64,000 nucleotides of DNA from an uncultured Bacteroidota bacterium (GCA_937901965.1 CALGSW010000006.1:62001-126000); one strand, 5' to 3'; counted from the stretch's first letter, positions 37,065 to 45,799 are shown. Notes: a model not told the origin generated them from the letters alone. Numbers and translations: made by a program.

Positions 37065-38159
37065 TCATACCTCTTTTTGATTAGAGTTGGATAATTTGAA
37101 TTCATTTGGTGTCATCCCGGTAGATTTTCTGAAGAAGGTATAGAATGAAGATTTGCTTTTAAAACCACATTCGTTACCTATTGCTTCAATTGAGTACCGG
37201 TTGTCCGGAGATAACAGAAACCGTTTAGACTCCTCTGTCCTTAAGCCGTTAATATATGCAAAGAAGTTTGTATTCATGGTTTTGTTCAGTACTTCAGTAA
37301 CAATATATCTGGGGAAACCGCACTTTTCTGAGAGAGTCTGAAGACTTAGTTCCGGATCCCTGAAGCCCTTCTCATCTTCCAGATATTTTTTTATAGCCAG
37401 TTCAGCATCAAATAATCTTTTGTCCCTCTCTTCCGGTGAGTTTTCAAAAAGTCTCTCTCCTGTTTTCTTACGCCAGAAAAACTTGTGCAGCTCCTTTTGT
37501 CTTACACCGTAGTAAGATATTATGAATGACATTACAAGCATAACAATATAGCTGTAAATCATAGGCAAATTACTGTTGGATTTTATTGACACAATGGTTA
37601 GTGAAACAATCAGCAGAATAATCCAGTAAACTGTATAAAAAACAGATATAAAAAGCAGCCAGTTAAGCTTGTCGGAAGAGTCGATTGATGAGAGTTCGTT
37701 TCTTAAATTGATTTTGTGTTTGTGAATCAGGAAGAGTGCAACAGAGGTATAAACGAACCATGAAACAATATTTATTATACCAAATACAATTCTGGCAGAG
37801 TAGGAGCTGTCCTGCGTAAAAAAAGATCCCGGAAGAAATTCTGTCTGAGTTATGTGTGAGTATATTTCAAAAAACAAAAAAGGGATAAGATGTAGAAAAT
37901 GGTGCCATCTTATTCTGAAATTGCTTATGGTTGAAGCCGATGCATATATGTATAGCAAAGGATTAAATGCTAAAAAAGAGCTTGTTAGAATTGTAAATGA
38001 GTTATTCTTAAGATCAAGGCCTAATGATAAGAAGACAATTGCCATTAAAAGAAGCCAGAACGCAAGAATCCTGTCCGGTAGTTTAGCTCCGGATTTTGTT
38101 CCCACAAGTACTGTCCCAAACAGACTCTGGGTAAGCCCTATCCAGGCAAGAGTCTCCAT
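37065..38159 (-). CDS. Membrane-anchored AraC-family regulator
   Basis: 364 residues. The N-terminal two thirds hold about seven transmembrane helices (for example ILAFWLLLMAIVFLSLGL, IYSYIVMLVMSFIISYYG). The C-terminal 100 residues are an AraC HTH: LSLQTLSEKCGFPRYIVTEVLNKTMNTNFFAYINGLR, then IEAIGNECGFKSKSSFYTFFRKSTGMTPNEFK. This is a one-component membrane sensor-regulator. It lies between nhaD (13-bp gap) and the export operon; either could be its target. Confidence 0.85.
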   Translation of the reverse strand: METLAWIGLTQSLFGTVLVGTKSGAKLPDRILAFWLLLMAIVFLSLGLDLKNNSFTILTSSFLAFNPLLYIYASASTISNFRIRWHHFLHLIPFLFFEIYSHITQTEFLPGSFFTQDSSYSARIVFGIINIVSWFVYTSVALFLIHKHKINLRNELSSIDSSDKLNWLLFISVFYTVYWIILLIVSLTIVSIKSNSNLPMIYSYIVMLVMSFIISYYGVRQKELHKFFWRKKTGERLFENSPEERDKRLFDAELAIKKYLEDEKGFRDPELSLQTLSEKCGFPRYIVTEVLNKTMNTNFFAYINGLRTEESKRFLLSPDNRYSIEAIGNECGFKSKSSFYTFFRKSTGMTPNEFKLSNSNQKEV

Positions 38160-38172
38160 TCAATGTCATCTT

Positions 38173-39588
38173 TTACAAAAACATATCTGTGAGAATAAAT
38201 ACAGCAGCTCCGGCCAGATAACCAGCCATAGCAAGCAATGAAAAGTTTTTGAGATACCAGCTGAAAGTTATTCTCTCAATTCCCATAACAACAACACCTG
38301 CTGCCGAACCAATAATCAGAATACTGCCACCCACTCCTGCGCAATATGCGAGGAAGAGCCAGAAGCTGCCATCCTGAACGAAGGCCTGCATAAATGCGGG
38401 ATCGGCAGCGGCGGCAATCATCCCGGGATCTGCCAGAGGATACATACCCATTGCTACTGCTACAAGAGGAACGTTATCCACTACGGCAGACATCAGACCG
38501 ATTACAATATTAATAAGATAGATATTGTGTACTTTATCCTCCAGATAGACCCCCATTGTATTTAGTACTCCGGTCCCTTGCAGCGCACTCACTGCGAGGA
38601 GAATTCCCAGAAAAAACATAATGGTGGCAGTGTCAATCCTTTTAAGTACCCGTGTAACCCTGTGCTTGAGGGATTCGTTACTCTTCTTATTTGAATAAAT
38701 TATCTCGGTATAAATCCATAGAATACTAAGTCCTATAAGTACACCCACAAACGGAGGAAGATGAGTAAGTTGTTTGAACACCGGAACCATTACAAGTGCC
38801 AGTACACCCATTGTAGACAATATGACTCTCTCTTTTTCACTAAGGATGGTTGAAATGTGCCCCTCTGCTACTTTATGCGTTGCCTCTGTTATATTCCCCT
38901 TAAGCATTCTGGAAGCAAGTATAAGAGGCACTATCATTGAGACAAGTCCCGGGAGGAACAGATTGGATATTACAGGCCATGTTGTTATCTTTCCTTTAAT
39001 CCACAGCATAATAGTAGTCACGTCACCTATCGGGGACCATGCACCGCCACTGTTTGCAGCAATAATTATCATACTGCCGTATATCCAGCGCTCCTTGTAA
39101 TTTGGAACAATTTTTCTGAGCATCATCACCATTACTATAGCTGTTGTAAGGTTGTCAAGGGTCGAGCTCATAAAGAAAGTAATAAAGGAAATTATAACAA
39201 GCAGAAGCCTTTTGTTCTTGGTTGTAATTCTGTCAGTAATTATATAAAAGCCACCATGAACGTCAACAAGTTCTACAATTGTCATAGCCCCCATTAGGAA
39301 AAAAAGAGTTCCTGATATCTCTCCAAGACTCTCAATGATATGGACATCAACTATGTAGCTTCTGCATTGTTCAATTAAGGTCATAAGTCCCACGTCCTTA
39401 TTATCTGCAACAAATTCGTGAAAGTGTACCGGAAAAACATTTGCCACAGGCAGGGGGGAGAGCAGTATATACAGTACCCAAAGTACTCCGCCTGTAAGCA
39501 GGGCAATTGCTGCTTTGTCAATACCCACTCTGTGTTCTATGGCTATGAAAATATAACCGATAATAAAGACAAGAACCATAAATTCCAT
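38173..39588 (-). CDS. nhaD: Na+/H+ antiporter NhaD
   Basis: 471-residue inner-membrane antiporter of the NhaD/ArsB ion-transporter superfamily with about 12 helices. Characteristic segments: FFLGAMTIVELVDVHGGF, FFMSSTLDNLTTAIVM, IIIAANSGGAWSPIGDVTTIMLW (conserved discontinuous-helix motif), and LMSAVVDNVPLVAVAMGMY. It exchanges sodium (or lithium) for protons. It is 21 bases downstream of the hydrolase gene. Confidence 0.9.
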   Translation of the reverse strand: MEFMVLVFIIGYIFIAIEHRVGIDKAAIALLTGGVLWVLYILLSPLPVANVFPVHFHEFVADNKDVGLMTLIEQCRSYIVDVHIIESLGEISGTLFFLMGAMTIVELVDVHGGFYIITDRITTKNKRLLLVIISFITFFMSSTLDNLTTAIVMVMMLRKIVPNYKERWIYGSMIIIAANSGGAWSPIGDVTTIMLWIKGKITTWPVISNLFLPGLVSMIVPLILASRMLKGNITEATHKVAEGHISTILSEKERVILSTMGVLALVMVPVFKQLTHLPPFVGVLIGLSILWIYTEIIYSNKKSNESLKHRVTRVLKRIDTATIMFFLGILLAVSALQGTGVLNTMGVYLEDKVHNIYLINIVIGLMSAVVDNVPLVAVAMGMYPLADPGMIAAAADPAFMQAFVQDGSFWLFLAYCAGVGGSILIIGSAAGVVVMGIERITFSWYLKNFSLLAMAGYLAGAAVFILTDMFL

Positions 39589-39609
39589 AAATCTTCTTTT
39601 TTTAAGGGT

Positions 39610-40686
39610 CTAGAAACGGTATGCGGCTCTTCTCATATCGGCCTCAGTCCTGAAGGGTTTAGGTGGACTCAAATACTTCTCCAGAAATTTGTGAATCGTA
39701 AATCTGATATCTGTTGCCTCTTTAGAGTCTATACGGTCAAACCCGTGACCCCCCGATGCATCTTTGAATACTTTATAGTCAAACTTCTTATTATGTGCCT
39801 TAAGAGAGTCAATCATAAGAAGTACCTCTTCAACATAAACATCATTGTCGTTTGTGTTTGTATGAATTAACAGAGGTCTGTCAAGTAAGTGCGCATAAGT
39901 TGAAGGTGAGCGTCTTTTATACTCAGCCGGATCCTCTTTAATTGATTTGCCTATGTGATGAGGAGCAGTAAAGTAAGCAGTGTATGACGGATCGTGAGAG
40001 GCAAGTCTGTTTGCAAGATCACTAACAGGAACACCTGCAAATGCACATTTAAATTCGTCAGGATATCTCAGAATATTCATCAGTGATATCATTCCACCAT
40101 GGCTCCACCCTATGATAGCAACTCTGTTCTTGTCAACAATGCTGTAGTTTTCAATCATATAATCCCGGCTTACCATTACGTCTTCATTCTCCAGCCCGCC
40201 GTAATCAATGTTTTCATATGTATCTCTTCCATAGCCCGTAGATCCCCTGTACTCTGCAGAGACAACTATATATCCCTGGGCAACAAGCTCTCTCACAATA
40301 TGTGCATAGTAAGTTGAGAAATCTGCGTGTATGCCGCTGTGCGGGAGTACTATCAGCGGGTATTTCTCATTACTCTTTACCTCTTTAGGGATGAAAACAT
40401 AAGTATAAAACTGGAGCGGATTTTTTGCAAACCGGTCGTCTTCACTCTTCGCTTTCCACCTTGGTGGGCCTGTAAGCCTTACTTTGTCAACAAAAGCAAT
40501 ATCTCCAACCATCTGATGCCACATAAGATCATCAACTTTTTTGATAATCTGGTCGTAGGTATGCCTTTGATTTTCAATTTGTCTTTTTAAACCGGATATC
40601 TCTTTTATAAGGAGAGAATCATTACTTTGAGCCATTAAAATTGTGGCAAAAAGTGAAAAAATCAGAAAAGCGACAAGTTTTTTCAT
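39610..40686 (-). CDS. Secreted S9-like serine hydrolase
   Basis: 358 residues from ATG 40686, which starts the signal peptide MKKLVAFLIFSLFATILMAQ; the frame extends to a TTG at 40710. It is an alpha/beta hydrolase of prolyl-oligopeptidase type without the beta-propeller. Nucleophile Ser in IIGWSHGGMIS, Asp in HTNTNDNDVYVEEV, His in ASGGHGFDRI. The oxyanion-side segment is LIVLPHSGIHADFS. The substrate could be a peptide or an ester. Confidence 0.82.
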   Translation of the reverse strand: MKKLVAFLIFSLFATILMAQSNDSLLIKEISGLKRQIENQRHTYDQIIKKVDDLMWHQMVGDIAFVDKVRLTGPPRWKAKSEDDRFAKNPLQFYTYVFIPKEVKSNEKYPLIVLPHSGIHADFSTYYAHIVRELVAQGYIVVSAEYRGSTGYGRDTYENIDYGGLENEDVMVSRDYMIENYSIVDKNRVAIIGWSHGGMISLMNILRYPDEFKCAFAGVPVSDLANRLASHDPSYTAYFTAPHHIGKSIKEDPAEYKRRSPSTYAHLLDRPLLIHTNTNDNDVYVEEVLLMIDSLKAHNKKFDYKVFKDASGGHGFDRIDSKEATDIRFTIHKFLEKYLSPPKPFRTEADMRRAAYRF

Positions 40687-40722
40687 AGCTATTTGATTAA
40701 GGGAGGCCAAAGATACTAATCT

Positions 40723-41391
40723 TTATTTATTCCATGAAACCTCTTTAATTGACGGATCCCTGCGGAGTTCTCCGATAATCAGCTCAAGATTTGAAAGCTC
40801 AGTGTGATCGAATTTAAGATCGTAGATATACTCATTATCATTGCGCTCCAGATTAATACTTTGAATTTTAATCTCCTTATTCTCCAGCAGCCTTTTTATG
40901 AAGTCTGATTCAGAATCCGGATTACTGGTTATTCTAAGTATTATGGGTTTGTATTTCCTGAAATATACTTGTTCCAGAGGTTTGAGAGCCCACAGAATTA
41001 TTAATGCAATAATTGTTGTGGCGCCGGCTGCAAAGTAGAGTCCGCCTCCTGTAGCAAGACCGATAGCAGCAACGGTCCACAGCCCGGATGCCGTTGTGAG
41101 GCCACGGATAGCTCCCTGTTTTAGAAACAGAATAGTACCGGCACCTATAAAACCTATTCCGCTTATAACCTGTGAAGCCACACGGGATGGGTCAAGAGAT
41201 ACGTTTTCAGTACCAAGGATATCTGAAAAGCCAAATGCAGAAACAATCATAATTAAACAAGAGCCCACACTCACCATCATGTGGGTTCTCAATCCGGCAG
41301 CCCAGTCTTTGCGCTCTCTCTCAAGGCCGATAAGACCACCAAAGGCCGATGCAAGCAAAAGCCTTATAAGAATTTCAGAAGTATCTAACAT
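40723..41391 (-). CDS. MgtC/SapB-family membrane protein
   Basis: 222 residues. Four to five N-terminal helices carry the family motif LLASAFGGLIGLERERKDWAAGLRTHMMVSVGSCLIM, followed by SQVISGIGFIGAGTIL and GLTTASGLWTVAAIGLATGGG. The C-terminal 80 residues form an ACT-like soluble domain. Members are linked to magnesium limitation and intracellular survival in other bacteria. There is no sign of a magnesium riboswitch upstream. Confidence 0.88.
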   Translation of the reverse strand: MLDTSEILIRLLLASAFGGLIGLERERKDWAAGLRTHMMVSVGSCLIMIVSAFGFSDILGTENVSLDPSRVASQVISGIGFIGAGTILFLKQGAIRGLTTASGLWTVAAIGLATGGGLYFAAGATTIIALIILWALKPLEQVYFRKYKPIILRITSNPDSESDFIKRLLENKEIKIQSINLERNDNEYIYDLKFDHTELSNLELIIGELRRDPSIKEVSWNK

Positions 41392-41414
41392 AAACTATTT
41401 TATTTAAACCCAGT

Positions 41415-41750
41415 CTATTTTATCCCTGCAGGACCCTTGTAAGAATCTTGGCCAAATCCGAGTATCGGGAGGAAGATAAATGGAAGAAGCACCAATCCTA
41501 CCGTAAACCCTTCATTCTTGCCAAAGCTTATTGAGAGCAGATTGAACATCCATATTCCAAAGATGATGTTTACTCCGGGAATAAGAAGTAGAAGCAGCCA
41601 CCACCAGGGTTTACCAATAATTTCCAGTAAAATAATAATGTTGTAAACAGGGATAATTGACGCCCAGCCAGGTTTACCTGCTTTTTCAAAAATTTTCCAG
41701 AAAGAGATAATAATGAGAACCCAAACCACCAGATAGAAAAATGTTTTCAT
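41415..41750 (-). CDS. Small DUF5684-like membrane protein
   Basis: 111 residues with three hydrophobic helices and the motif FEKAGKPGWASIIPVYNIIILLEIIGKPWWWLLLLLIPGVN, which is the hallmark of the DUF5684/signal-peptidase-I-associated small membrane family in Bacteroidota. Function unknown. It is encoded 23 bases before the MgtC gene in the direction of transcription. Confidence 0.7.
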   Translation of the reverse strand: MKTFFYLVVWVLIIISFWKIFEKAGKPGWASIIPVYNIIILLEIIGKPWWWLLLLLIPGVNIIFGIWMFNLLSISFGKNEGFTVGLVLLPFIFLPILGFGQDSYKGPAGIK

Positions 41751-41801
41751 GACATAAGGTTTTAGTATTGAATTTTAAAGTTAAATAATTATTACTGTAA
41801 A

Positions 41802-42809
41802 TCATAATAACTCTACACCCTCAGCCGCCAGTTTTTCCCTTTGCTCGTCTGACCAGATACCCACCTGAACTTCACCAATATGTCTTTTCTTTAACATAAA
41901 CATACAGACCCTGGACTGGCCTATCCCTCCGCCTATTGTGTGTGGAAACTTGCCGTTCAGTAAAAGAGAATGATAGTAAAGATTTGAGCGCTCTGTGCAT
42001 CCTCTGATAATAAGTTGTCTTGTAAGTTCCTCTGAATTAACTCTTATGCCCATTGAAGAAAGTTCAAGAGGACATTTTAGTACCGGGTGCCAAACTATTA
42101 TATCGCCATTCAAGCCTGAATAACCATCTTCTGTTAGAGTGCTCCAGTCATCATAATCCGGAGCCCTACCGTCATGTACCTCTCCGTTGGAAAGATTTCC
42201 GCCTATACCCATGATAAATATTGCACCATAACATTTTGCCGCTCTGAATTCTCTCTCTTTTGCACTGCAGTTGGGATAGACTCTCAGCAACTCTTCACTG
42301 TGCATGAACCTTATCTCTTCCGGCAGAGTAGCTGTGGTTTCGGAAAACATTGAGGCTGTTTTTCGTTCTGTGTTTACCAGTGCAGAGTAGATGATTCTTA
42401 CTGTCTCTTTAAGAAATCTAATATCTCTTTGTTCTGCTTTAATTGTCTGCTCCCAGTCCCACTGGTCAACATAAACTGAATGCAGGTTTGTGTAATCTTC
42501 ATCCGGCCTGAGTGCCTTCATATCTGTAATTATTCCCTTACCTGCACCAATTTCAAGCTGAGACAGCTTTACTCTTTTCCATTTGGCAAGAGAGTGAACC
42601 ACCTGAGCTCTCTGTCCAGAGAGTGCTTTTACCGGAAACGAAACCGGTCGCTCAATTCCGTTAAGATCGTCGTTTATTCCGGTTCCATCCAGAACAGCTA
42701 TGGGGGAGGAGATTTTTACAAGATTCAATCCATCCATTAATCTTCTCTGAAAATCATCTTTAATAAATTCAATTGCCTTTTCTGTTTCTAAAATTTTTAA
42801 GCAACTCAT
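41802..42809 (-). CDS. asnA: Aspartate-ammonia ligase (asparagine synthetase A)
   Basis: 335-residue cytosolic AsnA, which makes asparagine from aspartate, ammonia and ATP. It is a class II aminoacyl-tRNA-synthetase-like fold. Motifs: FSSPIAV-type start (KISSPIAVLDGTGINDDLNG), SLAKWKRVKL, GIITDMKALRPDEDYTNLHSVYVDQWDWE, FIMGIGGNLSNGEVHDGRAPDYDDW, and HTIGGGIGQSRVCMFML at the end. The start is ATG 42809, 26 bases downstream of a rho-independent terminator that lies in its own leader. That terminator and the Asn-rich leader ORF before it make transcription attenuation by asparagine supply the likely control. Confidence 0.97.
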   Translation of the reverse strand: MSCLKILETEKAIEFIKDDFQRRLMDGLNLVKISSPIAVLDGTGINDDLNGIERPVSFPVKALSGQRAQVVHSLAKWKRVKLSQLEIGAGKGIITDMKALRPDEDYTNLHSVYVDQWDWEQTIKAEQRDIRFLKETVRIIYSALVNTERKTASMFSETTATLPEEIRFMHSEELLRVYPNCSAKEREFRAAKCYGAIFIMGIGGNLSNGEVHDGRAPDYDDWSTLTEDGYSGLNGDIIVWHPVLKCPLELSSMGIRVNSEELTRQLIIRGCTERSNLYYHSLLLNGKFPHTIGGGIGQSRVCMFMLKKRHIGEVQVGIWSDEQREKLAAEGVELL

Positions 42810-42835
42810 GGGGTTAAAGTTTTGAATATATAAAT

Positions 42836-42867
42836 AAAAAAAACAGCCTCCGTGGCGAGAGGCTGTT
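42836..42867 (-). terminator. Attenuator terminator in the asnA leader
   Basis: On the minus strand: AACAGCCTC (42859-42867), an 8-base loop, GAGGCTGTT (42842-42850), then eight consecutive U (42836-42843, sharing the last stem Us). The stem is a perfect 9 bp. It faces asnA and sits between the leader ORF and the asnA start, so it can only work as a conditional stop for asnA transcription. Confidence 0.88.
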
Positions 42868-42926
42868 ATCAGTGTTAAATTTGGATTTTATTATTTGGTT
42901 ACACTTTATTACACAACCTCCTCGCC
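42854..42926 (-). promoter_or_regulatory. Antiterminator pairing of the asnA attenuator
   Basis: Leader bases 42913-42926 (minus strand GGCGAGGAGGTTGT, codons 19-24 of the leader ORF) can pair with 42854-42866 (ACAGCCTCTCGCC), which is the 5' arm plus loop of the terminator. Only one bulged base and one G-U pair are needed. The two structures are mutually exclusive. A ribosome that reads through the leader ORF would cover the upstream strand and let the terminator form; one held at the early Asn codons would leave it free. Confidence 0.75.
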
Positions 42927-42982
42927 CGAATACTATTATTATTCAGGTTGTTATTAAGAAGATTATTAGTGTGTATATACAT
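42899..42982 (-). CDS. Asn-rich leader peptide of asnA
   Basis: 27-codon ORF, start ATG 42980-42982, stop TAA at 42899-42901. Asn occupies codons 6-7, 10-12, 14-16 and 25, that is nine of 27 residues (core LLNNNLNNNSI). This density is that of attenuation leader peptides such as those of his, thr or trp operons, here matched to the product of the downstream enzyme. The second half of the ORF (codons 19-24) doubles as the antiterminator strand. A weak minus-strand -7 box, TAACTTAG at 43004-43011, lies just upstream. The peptide itself probably has no function. Confidence 0.85.
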   Translation of the reverse strand: MYIHTNNLLNNNLNNNSIRARRLCNKV

Positions 42983-43040
42983 TTTGACTCTTTTTATCAG
43001 TTGCTAAGTTACAATTTTTTTATTTGTGTTAAAAAATATT

Positions 43041-43070
43041 TTTGCAGAATTAATATTTGCATTATATTTG
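43041..43070 (+). promoter_or_regulatory. Promoter of the SPFH gene
   Basis: TTTG at 43041-43044 and TATATTTG at 43063-43070, 18 nt apart, match the Bacteroidota -33/-7 promoter. The start point would fall near 43077, about 28 bases before ATG 43105. Confidence 0.6.
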
Positions 43071-43104
43071 ATGTCGTAATAATATCAAAATAATATCACA
43101 TATT

Positions 43105-43959
43105 ATGAAAAAAGAGATTTCAATTAAAGTTATGAACGGCTACATAATGCTAGTTGTTGCAATTTTGCTCTTAGCAGCTGTGTTTTATTCATTTGCAAAT
43201 GAATCATTAATCCCCGGAGTGGCAGGTGTAATTTGCTTTGTCTTTATTGCACCTGGTTTTTTTATTATCGGCCCAAATACTTCAAAAGTTCTGCTATTGT
43301 TTGGTGCTTATAAAGGATCTGTAAAAGATAATGGCTTCTTCTGGGCTCTGCCGTTCTACATCAAAAACTCCGTTTCTCTCAAAGCACGAAATTTTGAGAG
43401 TGAGAGAATTAAGGTCAATGATAAACTAGGCAATCCAATTTTAATCAGTTCAATTCTTGTTTGGAGAGTTGATGATACCTACAAGGCTCTTTTTGAAGTT
43501 GATAATTTTGAAGAATTTGTAAAAGTCCAGACGGATGCAGCTGTTCGTAAGTTGGCAGGGTCATTCCCTTATGATCAGTTTGAAGACGAAGGTGCGTCAA
43601 TAACACTTAGTTCAAATTTTGAAGATGTAAGCAAATGTCTGGAAGAGGAGATATGTGAAAGGCTGAAACTGGCGGGTCTCACAGTAATTGAAGCTAGAAT
43701 CGGATACCTTGCATACGCTCCTGAGATAGCACAGGCAATGCTAAAGAGGCAACAGGCATCTGCAATAATCGCAGCGAGGGTGAAAATGGTGGAGGGAGCA
43801 GTTGGTATGGTTGAAAGTGCCCTGAAATTGCTCTCAAAAAAGAATATTGTAGAACTGGATGAGGAGAAAAAGGCCGCTATGGTAAGCAATTTGCTTGTTG
43901 TTTTATGCGGAGACAGAGAGACCTCTCCGGTAATAAACGCGGGAACTCTAAATCAGTAA
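43105..43959 (+). CDS. SPFH/band-7 domain membrane protein
   Basis: 284 residues. Two N-terminal hydrophobic segments (about 10-30 and 35-52) are followed by an SPFH/prohibitin-type domain: GPNTSKVLLLFGAYKGSVKDNGFFWALPF, SLKARNFESERIKVNDKLGNPILISSILVWRVDD, VQTDAAVRKLAGSFPYD, and a helical end (AMLKRQQASAIIAARVKMVEGA). Flotillin-like proteins organise membrane domains and scaffold proteases. It is probably co-transcribed with the small Arc-like gene 11 bases downstream, a pairing I recall from other Bacteroidota. Confidence 0.88.
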   Translation: MKKEISIKVMNGYIMLVVAILLLAAVFYSFANESLIPGVAGVICFVFIAPGFFIIGPNTSKVLLLFGAYKGSVKDNGFFWALPFYIKNSVSLKARNFESERIKVNDKLGNPILISSILVWRVDDTYKALFEVDNFEEFVKVQTDAAVRKLAGSFPYDQFEDEGASITLSSNFEDVSKCLEEEICERLKLAGLTVIEARIGYLAYAPEIAQAMLKRQQASAIIAARVKMVEGAVGMVESALKLLSKKNIVELDEEKKAAMVSNLLVVLCGDRETSPVINAGTLNQ

Positions 43960-43970
43960 AAAAGTTGTAA

Positions 43971-44144
43971 ATGGCAGAGAAGAAGACATTTGTATTAAGA
44001 ATTGATGTTGATACCATGAAGGCAATTGAAAAATGGGCTGCAGATGAATTTCGTAGTATAAATGGTCAGTTGGAGTGGATAATCAGTAAAAGCCTGAAGG
44101 ATGCAGGAAGACTAAAAAAGGGTGGGGTAAAGCGGGAGGATTAG
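43971..44144 (+). CDS. Small Arc-like (ribbon-helix-helix) protein
   Basis: 57 residues, ATG 43971 to TAG 44144. The sequence opens MAEKKTFVLRIDVDTMKAIE and continues to SINGQLEWIISKSL: a beta-strand followed by two helices, as in Arc/MetJ ribbon-helix-helix DNA-binding proteins. It follows the SPFH gene by 11 bases and ends 17 bases before the convergent ABC-F gene. It may be an autoregulator of the SPFH operon, or it may contact the SPFH protein; neither is shown by sequence. Confidence 0.7.
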   Translation: MAEKKTFVLRIDVDTMKAIEKWAADEFRSINGQLEWIISKSLKDAGRLKKGGVKRED

Positions 44145-44161
44145 AGATTGAGCTTCACAAG

Positions 44162-45799
44162 CTATGATTTTAATTCTATCTCTCTAAGATGCTCCATCCT
44201 TTTCTTTTCAAGGAAGCCCTGAATTGTTTCAAGGTGCTCTTTAATTTGTCCGTTGCCAAATTCATAGACCTTAGAAACCAGTCCGTCAAGGAAATCTCTG
44301 TCGTGTGAGACAACAATAAGGGTGCCGTCAAATGCCATAAGGGCTTGCTTGAGAATGTCTTTGGTCCGGAGGTCCAGATGGTTTGTTGGCTCGTCAAGAA
44401 TTAGAAGATTAACAGGCTCCAGCAGGAGTTTAATCATTGCAAGGCGGGTTCTCTCACCACCTGAAAGGACTTTAACCTTCTTGTCAATATCATCTCTGCC
44501 GAACATAAATGCACCCAGAAGGTCTCTTATTTTTGAGCGGATATCTCCCACGGCTATATCGTCAATTGTCTGGAAAACTGTTAGGTTTTCATCAAGAAGC
44601 GAGGCCTGATTCTGAGCAAAGTACCCAATCTGAACATTGTGTCCCAGTGTGAGTTTCCCGTCATGATCAATCTCTTTCATTATACACTTTACAAGAGTAG
44701 ATTTTCCCTCACCGTTTCTGCCTACGAATGCTACTTTATCACCCCTGTCAATTGTAAGAGAGGCATTTGAAAATATTCTCTTGTGCTCATAGCTCTTTCC
44801 AACGCTATCCATAATAACAGGAAAGTTGCCGCTACGCGGAGATGGTGGAAATTTCAGTTTCAATGCAGATGTGTCAATTTCATCAACCTCTACAAGTTCC
44901 AGTTTATCAAGCATCTTTACCCTTGACTGTACCTGAAGCGTCTTTGAATATGTACCCTTAAATCTCTCTATAAACTCCTTTGTCTCCGCAATCATCTTCT
45001 GCTGATCCTCATACTGCCTCTGCTGCTGCTCTCTTCTCTCTTTACGAAGTTCAAGATAGTGGGAGTAGTTAACCTTATAGTCGTATATTCTTCCCATTGT
45101 GAGCTCAATGGTTCTGTTTGTGACATTGTCAACAAATGATTTATCATGTGAGATAAGCACAACCGCCTTTGCCTGATTAACCAGGAACTCCTCAAGCCAG
45201 ATAATTGACTCCATATCCAGGTGGTTTGTGGGCTCATCAAGAAGGATAACATCGGGCTTACGCAAAAGAATCTTTGCCAGCTCAATCCGCATTCTCCATC
45301 CGCCGCTTAGCTCAGATGTCTGTCTTGTGAACTCCTCCCTTTTAAAACCAAGACCCAGCAGAACCTTCTCTACATCCTCTTCGAAATGAGTTATATCAAC
45401 TGCATAGTACTTCTCGCTCAGCGCAGAAAGGTCCTCAATCAGTTTATAGTAATCCTCAGATTCATAATCGGTTCTCTCCTCAAGCTGTTTATTATAATCA
45501 GCTATTTGAGCCTCTATTTCGTGAAGATGGCTGAAGGCCTGAGAGGCCTCCTCAAAAACAGTCCGGCCATCCTCAGTCATCAAATGCTGAGGCAGATATG
45601 CGATAAGCGAATCTTTGGGAGCGGAAATGACCCCTTTTGAAGGATTCCTCTCCCCGGCAAGAATCTTAAGCAGTGTAGATTTACCTGCACCATTCTTACC
45701 CATTAGGGCTATCCTGTCATTATCGTTTATTACAAACGAAATGTTTTCAAATAACACTGTACCACCAAACTCAACACTCAATCCGTCACAAGAGACCAT
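44162..45799 (-). CDS. ABC-F family ATPase
   Basis: 545 residues with two ABC ATPase modules and no membrane helices: Walker A GKNGAGKSTL (about 35) and GRNGEGKSTL (about 350), signatures LSGGWRMRIELAKILL and LSGGERTRLAMIKLLL, Walker B VILLDEPTNHLD and LLILDEPTNHLD. The linker between modules (about 240-310) is charged and helical (RREQQQRQYEDQQKMIAETKEF...), as in the P-site tRNA interaction motif of ABC-F factors. A role on the ribosome (translation factor or antibiotic protection) is expected; which one is unclear. Confidence 0.92.
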   Translation of the reverse strand: MVSCDGLSVEFGGTVLFENISFVINDNDRIALMGKNGAGKSTLLKILAGERNPSKGVISAPKDSLIAYLPQHLMTEDGRTVFEEASQAFSHLHEIEAQIADYNKQLEERTDYESEDYYKLIEDLSALSEKYYAVDITHFEEDVEKVLLGLGFKREEFTRQTSELSGGWRMRIELAKILLRKPDVILLDEPTNHLDMESIIWLEEFLVNQAKAVVLISHDKSFVDNVTNRTIELTMGRIYDYKVNYSHYLELRKERREQQQRQYEDQQKMIAETKEFIERFKGTYSKTLQVQSRVKMLDKLELVEVDEIDTSALKLKFPPSPRSGNFPVIMDSVGKSYEHKRIFSNASLTIDRGDKVAFVGRNGEGKSTLVKCIMKEIDHDGKLTLGHNVQIGYFAQNQASLLDENLTVFQTIDDIAVGDIRSKIRDLLGAFMFGRDDIDKKVKVLSGGERTRLAMIKLLLEPVNLLILDEPTNHLDLRTKDILKQALMAFDGTLIVVSHDRDFLDGLVSKVYEFGNGQIKEHLETIQGFLEKKRMEHLREIELKS

